From Streptococcus infantis (lineage in GTDB: Bacteria; Bacillota; Bacilli; Lactobacillales; Streptococcaceae), in the NCBI RefSeq assembly GCF_001579645.1, contig NZ_KQ970822.1, positions 107,552-140,726 on the forward strand: a stretch of DNA of 33,175 nt. The letters are read 5' to 3'. The stretch's first letter is position 1. Each line of letters starts with the position of its first letter. The position numbers were made by a program, and so were the translations under genes. Below the pieces are notes generated by a model. It was not told where the DNA came from and did not search any database. It saw only the letters and a program-made list of their open reading frames with translations. Shown here in pieces: positions 30,468-33,175 of this stretch.

Positions 30468-30656
30468 TTACGTAAGGAAATAAATCGGATAGGGGTCAAT
30501 ATAAATCAGATCACAAAAAAAGTAAACGAAGATAATCAGGCTAGTCTAAATGAATTTAGTCAGATTCTTGAATTGCAGAAACATTTGAAAGATACAGTCA
30601 GACAATTTATTCAAAAACAAGAAAATCAAACACAGGTACAGGACAGATGGTTGTAA
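30468..30656 (+). pseudogene. 3' fragment of a MobC-type mobilisation gene
   Basis: Without a start codon, the frame reads LRKEINRIGVNINQITKKVN and continues to VQDRWL and stop at 30654-30656. NRIGVNINQI-KKVN is the C-terminal signature of relaxosome accessory MobC proteins. At the stop, ATGGTTGTA overlaps out of frame, as at the start (MVV...) of the relaxase gene that normally follows in Tn5252-type elements, but the frame ends after 15 codons. This is a remnant of an integrated mobilisable element; it abuts the BOX-like repeat on its left. Confidence 0.7.
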
Positions 30657-30866
30657 TAAGAATTATTGTTGATATTCTCTCTTATCTATCCTAAACTTAT
30701 AACTAAGGATAAGATGATGTCGAGTGACTAGTAACAGTTTGCTCAAATGTTGCTGATGATTCAGGTTCAGGTTCGGCACTACCTTCAGCTTTAGGTTGTA
30801 AAGAACCCGCTCCACCACTGGTCCTATTCGTTTCACTCTTGGAGTATATTCAAGAGTTTTTTTTTC

Positions 30867-30925
30867 TTGCAAAAAAAGTTCAAAAAATATATACTGGATA
30901 TACACGATATAGAACGGAGATATAC
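30867..30925 (+). promoter_or_regulatory. Toxin-antitoxin promoter with spaced ATATAC repeats
   Basis: TTGCAA (30867-30872), 17 bases, TATACT (30890-30895). ATATAC/G repeats occur at 30889, 30898, 30907 (every 9 bases, starting in the -10) and again at 30920, just before the antitoxin ATG. Type II antitoxins repress their own promoters; these repeats are the obvious candidate operator. Confidence 0.6.
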
Positions 30926-30926
30926 C

Positions 30927-31211
30927 ATGACTACATCACTTGTTAAGCAATACAATTTTAAAATCAATGAGTTAGCAATGGAACAAGCTAGAGCCATTAT
31001 TAAGGAAAAAGGAATGACCATGACGGATGCTATCACTCTTTTTATAGAGCAGATTGTCCTCGAACAGGACTTGCCAATCAAGACTGCAGAAGATTTACAC
31101 CGTGAACAGTTGATTGAGGAATTACAAGCTCAATCCGAACGAGCCTTAAGAGAATATGAAGCAGGAAAAGGGACTTCCCTAGACAGTATGAGGGCACGCT
31201 ATGGCTTATAA
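30927..31211 (+). CDS. RelB/DinJ-type antitoxin
   Basis: 94-aa antitoxin. Start at 30927 (MTTSLVKQYNF) because CGGAG is 7-8 bases before it; the longer frame back to 30867 would cover the promoter. The N-terminal part is a ribbon-helix-helix DNA-binding fold (VKQYNFKINELAMEQARAII, then MTMTDAITLFIEQIV), the acidic C-terminal part (about 55-94) should wrap the toxin. It overlaps the toxin by 11 bases. Confidence 0.88.
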   Translation: MTTSLVKQYNFKINELAMEQARAIIKEKGMTMTDAITLFIEQIVLEQDLPIKTAEDLHREQLIEELQAQSERALREYEAGKGTSLDSMRARYGL

Positions 31212-31554
31212 AGTAATTATTTCTGATGAAGTGAGACAAGCTATTGACAGTATTCATGATTACATCACTACTGTTCTTTTATCACCTCAGTCTGCTAAAA
31301 ATACTGTGGGTAAAATTTTAGATGGCTTAAAAAGTTTAGAAGTCTTTCCTGAGGCTGGTTTTGACGCCGATGAAAAAATTGGTGTAAAGATTAACAGTAA
31401 GTTCCCTACACGAGGAAAAATTATTGGTCAGTATGTTTTACTCTACTTCATCGACCAAAAACGAAACACTGTTTTTTTATCTCACCTATTCCACACAAAA
31501 AGCGACTATGTCACTTTGCTACAAAATGGTAATAAAAAAAGCTCAACTGATTGA
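31201..31554 (+). CDS. RelE/ParE-family toxin
   Basis: 117-aa toxin: two N-terminal helices (VIISDEVRQAIDSIHDYIT), a middle helix (SAKNTVGKILDGLKSLEVFP) and a C-terminal beta sheet (GQYVLLYFIDQKRNTVFLSHLFH), the standard fold. Whether it is a ribosome-dependent mRNA nuclease (RelE) or gyrase poison (ParE) cannot be decided; no clear RelE catalytic set is seen. Translation is coupled to the antitoxin by an ATGGCTTATAA overlap. The end of the frame forms a small hairpin (CTCAA/TTGAG) that is a weak terminator. Confidence 0.87.
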   Translation: MAYKVIISDEVRQAIDSIHDYITTVLLSPQSAKNTVGKILDGLKSLEVFPEAGFDADEKIGVKINSKFPTRGKIIGQYVLLYFIDQKRNTVFLSHLFHTKSDYVTLLQNGNKKSSTD

Positions 31555-31858
31555 GACATCTTTCTTTATTTTATAAGCTCCGAAACCTTAATTTTTGGTA
31601 CCGTCTTGGTTTAACAATACGCTGTATATATAATATTTTACAGCTACTTTTTCTTTAGAAACGTTGATTTAATAAGGATTTAAATATTACAGAGTATACC
31701 TTTGTAAAATACGGTTTTGCTAATCTTCGTTACAACTATTCTAGCACCATTATTGATTACTAGATCGGTAATGTCATTTCTGAGTGGATAGTCAGAAAGT
31801 GGTTAGATAAGTGCGACAAAAAAAATATAACCTGAGTTTAGTTTTAATATGACTAGAC

Positions 31859-31903
31859 AAACAGAAATACCAGAGGTGGAGCTCTGGTATTTCTGTTTTT
31901 ACC
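31859..31903 (+). terminator. Long orphan terminator hairpin
   Basis: A perfect 17-bp stem, AAACAGAAATACCAGAG (31859-31875) with CTCTGGTATTTCTGTTT (31882-31898), loop of 6, followed by TTT. It lies 305 bases past the toxin gene, too far for a simple gene end. It may end a small RNA or toxin read-through. Confidence 0.8.
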
Positions 31904-31962
31904 AAGACTTCGTTACAGTTCTAATCACATAATGAGAGAAACTTGTCAAATAATTATTAAAC

Positions 31963-31991
31963 TTTACTTTTCTTCGAGATAAGACTATAAT
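31963..31991 (+). promoter_or_regulatory. Promoter of the yeiH-type gene
   Basis: TTTACT (31963-31968), 17 bases, TATAAT (31986-31991), then AGGAGG (32008-32013) and the ATG at 32019. The leader is only about 20 bases long, leaving no room for a riboswitch. Confidence 0.7.
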
Positions 31992-32018
31992 AAGAAGTAC
32001 TTATTTTAGGAGGTTTTT

Positions 32019-33029
32019 ATGTCATTTCTATCAAAAAATGGGGCAGGACTGTTAGCCTGTCTGATCATTTCTATCATCTCTTGGGTTCTAGGAGGCTTTC
32101 TGCCTGTTGTGGGAGCACCTGTTTTTGCCATCTTTATTGGCATGATTCTCCACCCCTTTCTCACTTCCTACAAACAACTAGATGCTGGTTTGACTTACAG
32201 CTCCAAGAAATTACTTCAGTATGCTGTTATCTTGCTTGGGTTTGGACTCAATATCTCTCAAGTTTTTGCAGTAGGAAAATCTTCGCTCCCTGTCATTCTA
32301 TCCACCATTTCTATAGCCTTGATTGTTGCCTATCTTTTCCAGCGCTTTTTTGACCTAGATACAAAGCTAGCTACCTTGATCGGTGTTGGTTCCTCTATCT
32401 GTGGCGGTTCTGCCATTGCAGCGACTGCTCCTGTCATCCATGCCAAGGAAAAAGAAGTCGCACAAGCCATTTCTGTTATCTTTTTCTTCAATGTCTTGGC
32501 CGCACTTATCTTTCCAACCCTAGGAACCTGGCTTCATCTATCAAACGAAGGTTTCTCCCTCTTTGCAGGAACTGCGGTCAACGATACTTCCTCTGTAACA
32601 GCCACTGCTAGTGCCTGGGATAGTCTATACAATACAAACACTCTTGAGTCTGCCACCATTGTCAAATTGACCCGTACCCTAGCTATTATCCCCATCACTC
32701 TCTTTCTCTCCTACTGGCAAAGTCGTCAACAAGGAAACAACCAAGGGGTAAAACTTAAAAAAATCTTCCCTGTTTTCATTCTCTACTTCATCCTAGCTTC
32801 TCTGCTAACCACCGTCCTTACTTCCTTCGGTGTCAGCAATAACTTCTTTGCACCTCTCAAACAACTGTCTAAATTCCTCATCATCATGGCCATGAGCGCT
32901 ATCGGCCTCAAAACCAATCTCATTGCTATGATTAAGTCCAGTGGTAAATCCATTCTTCTTGGTGCCCTCTGCTGGATTGCCATCATCCTGACTAGCCTCG
33001 GTATGCAAACGCTCATCGGTATTTTCTAA
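32019..33029 (+). CDS. yeiH: YeiH/UPF0324-family putative sulfate exporter membrane protein
   Basis: 336-aa integral membrane protein with about ten hydrophobic helices. Family features are [34 protein letters not shown] and [14 protein letters not shown], the last two forming the polar, likely transport-lining re-entrant segments. The family is called a putative sulfate (or sulfonate) exporter, mainly by annotation; the substrate here is unknown. It is monocistronic, with a good AGGAGG start, and ends exactly where the BOX element begins. Confidence 0.88.
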   Translation: MSFLSKNGAGLLACLIISIISWVLGGFLPVVGAPVFAIFIGMILHPFLTSYKQLDAGLTYSSKKLLQYAVILLGFGLNISQVFAVGKSSLPVILSTISIALIVAYLFQRFFDLDTKLATLIGVGSSICGGSAIAATAPVIHAKEKEVAQAISVIFFFNVLAALIFPTLGTWLHLSNEGFSLFAGTAVNDTSSVTATASAWDSLYNTNTLESATIVKLTRTLAIIPITLFLSYWQSRQQGNNQGVKLKKIFPVFILYFILASLLTTVLTSFGVSNNFFAPLKQLSKFLIIMAMSAIGLKTNLIAMIKSSGKSILLGALCWIAIILTSLGMQTLIGIF

Positions 33030-33134
33030 TACTCTTCGAAAATCAAATTCAAACCACGTCAACGTCGCCTTGCCGTACTCAAGTACAGCCTGCGGCTAGT
33101 TTCCTAGTTTGCTCTTTGATTTTCATTGAGTATA
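33029..33134. repeat. BOX element (boxA-boxC type)
   Basis: Read on the minus strand it begins TATACTCAATGAAAATCAAA (boxA end) and finishes GAAGAGTATT (boxC end), with the GCCGCAGGCTGTACTTGAGT and GGCGACGTTGACGTGG parts typical of BOX repeats of mitis-group streptococci. About 106 bases, no boxB. It starts at the last base of the yeiH-type stop codon and would form a large hairpin in the 3' end of its mRNA. Confidence 0.9.
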
Positions 33135-33138
33135 ACAC

Positions 33139-33165
33139 AAAAGGTAGCCTGCAAGCTACCTTTTT
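33139..33165. terminator. Terminator at the right edge
   Basis: AAAAGGTAGC-CTGCAA-GCTACCTTTT, a perfect 10-bp stem with a T-tract on the plus strand and the matching A-run on the left, so it can act in both directions. It ends the yeiH-type transcript after the BOX element. Confidence 0.88.
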
Positions 33166-33175
33166 AGGCTCTTTG

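Larger units (their letters stand above)
31555..32018. other. Non-coding region between the toxin gene and the yeiH-type gene
   Basis: No gene is supported in these 464 bases in any frame. It holds a possible CiaR-type promoter pattern (TTTAAT-n5-TTTAAA-n10-TATACC, 31668-31700), a strong hairpin terminator (31859-31903) with no gene in front of it, and the promoter of the downstream gene. The rest is AT-rich with nothing I recognise. Confidence 0.5.

Noticed and set aside
30663-30905. 80-codon minus-strand frame
   Set aside because: It runs through the toxin-antitoxin promoter, lacks a ribosome site, and has no protein-like features; another frame there looks like a degraded coding fragment.
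31555-31858. Search for a transposase remnant in the non-coding region
   Set aside because: All frames are full of stops and no insertion-sequence end or transposase motif could be recognised.

Overview
The window is a chromosomal segment from a mitis-group Streptococcus (S. mitis / S. oralis / S. pneumoniae relatives). The basis is gene content and order: a two-catalytic-domain StrH surface hexosaminidase with a YSIRK-type signal and LPXTG anchor, a long purine operon, comA-comB, acpP-plsX-recO-araT, a yeiH-type gene, and BOX-type repeats. The pneumococcal core order is recalled from general knowledge, not from a search. Apart from strH, the toxin-antitoxin pair and the yeiH gene, everything is on the minus strand.

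Layout from left to right. 1-4090: strH with its own promoter and a terminator shared with the converging purB. 4094-21292: the de novo purine genes read right to left as purC, purL, purF, purM, purN, purH, purD, purE, purK, then an AT-rich accessory insertion (about 5390-8770), then purB. The insertion holds a 538-aa protein with a PD-(D/E)XK nuclease-like motif whose stop overlaps the purB start, an unrecognised 265-aa protein, an SRPBCC-like protein with no normal start codon, and a frameshifted small membrane protein. Together the purine genes make all steps from PRPP to IMP except purF's substrate supply, plus adenylosuccinate lyase. Promoters are visible before purC and purD, each with a CGAAC core that may be a PurR site.

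21461-27060: comB and comA (double-glycine peptide exporter) preceded by a cassette of very short genes that automatic gene finders largely miss: three tandem 16-residue W/K-rich peptides that are clearly paralogous, three double-glycine-leader bacteriocin-like peptides, and several small hydrophobic (immunity-like) proteins. The cassette lies between the acpP terminator and a terminator in front of comA. ComA has the C39 protease needed to cut the leaders of the double-glycine peptides, so production, processing, export and protection could be encoded side by side. The three 16-mers have no leader, no obvious export route, and are the most novel signal in the window.

27065-30293: acpP, plsX, recO and an aromatic-type aminotransferase in one tightly overlapping operon with a textbook promoter. 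30294-31560: a small graveyard of mobile DNA (a BOX-like 104-bp element with 19-bp terminal inverted repeats abutting a MobC fragment) followed by an intact RelB/RelE-ParE type toxin-antitoxin pair. 31555-32018 is non-coding with a long orphan terminator and a possible CiaR-type small-RNA promoter. 32019-33175: the yeiH-type membrane protein, a BOX element and a terminator. No rRNA, tRNA, CRISPR array or intact insertion sequence was seen.
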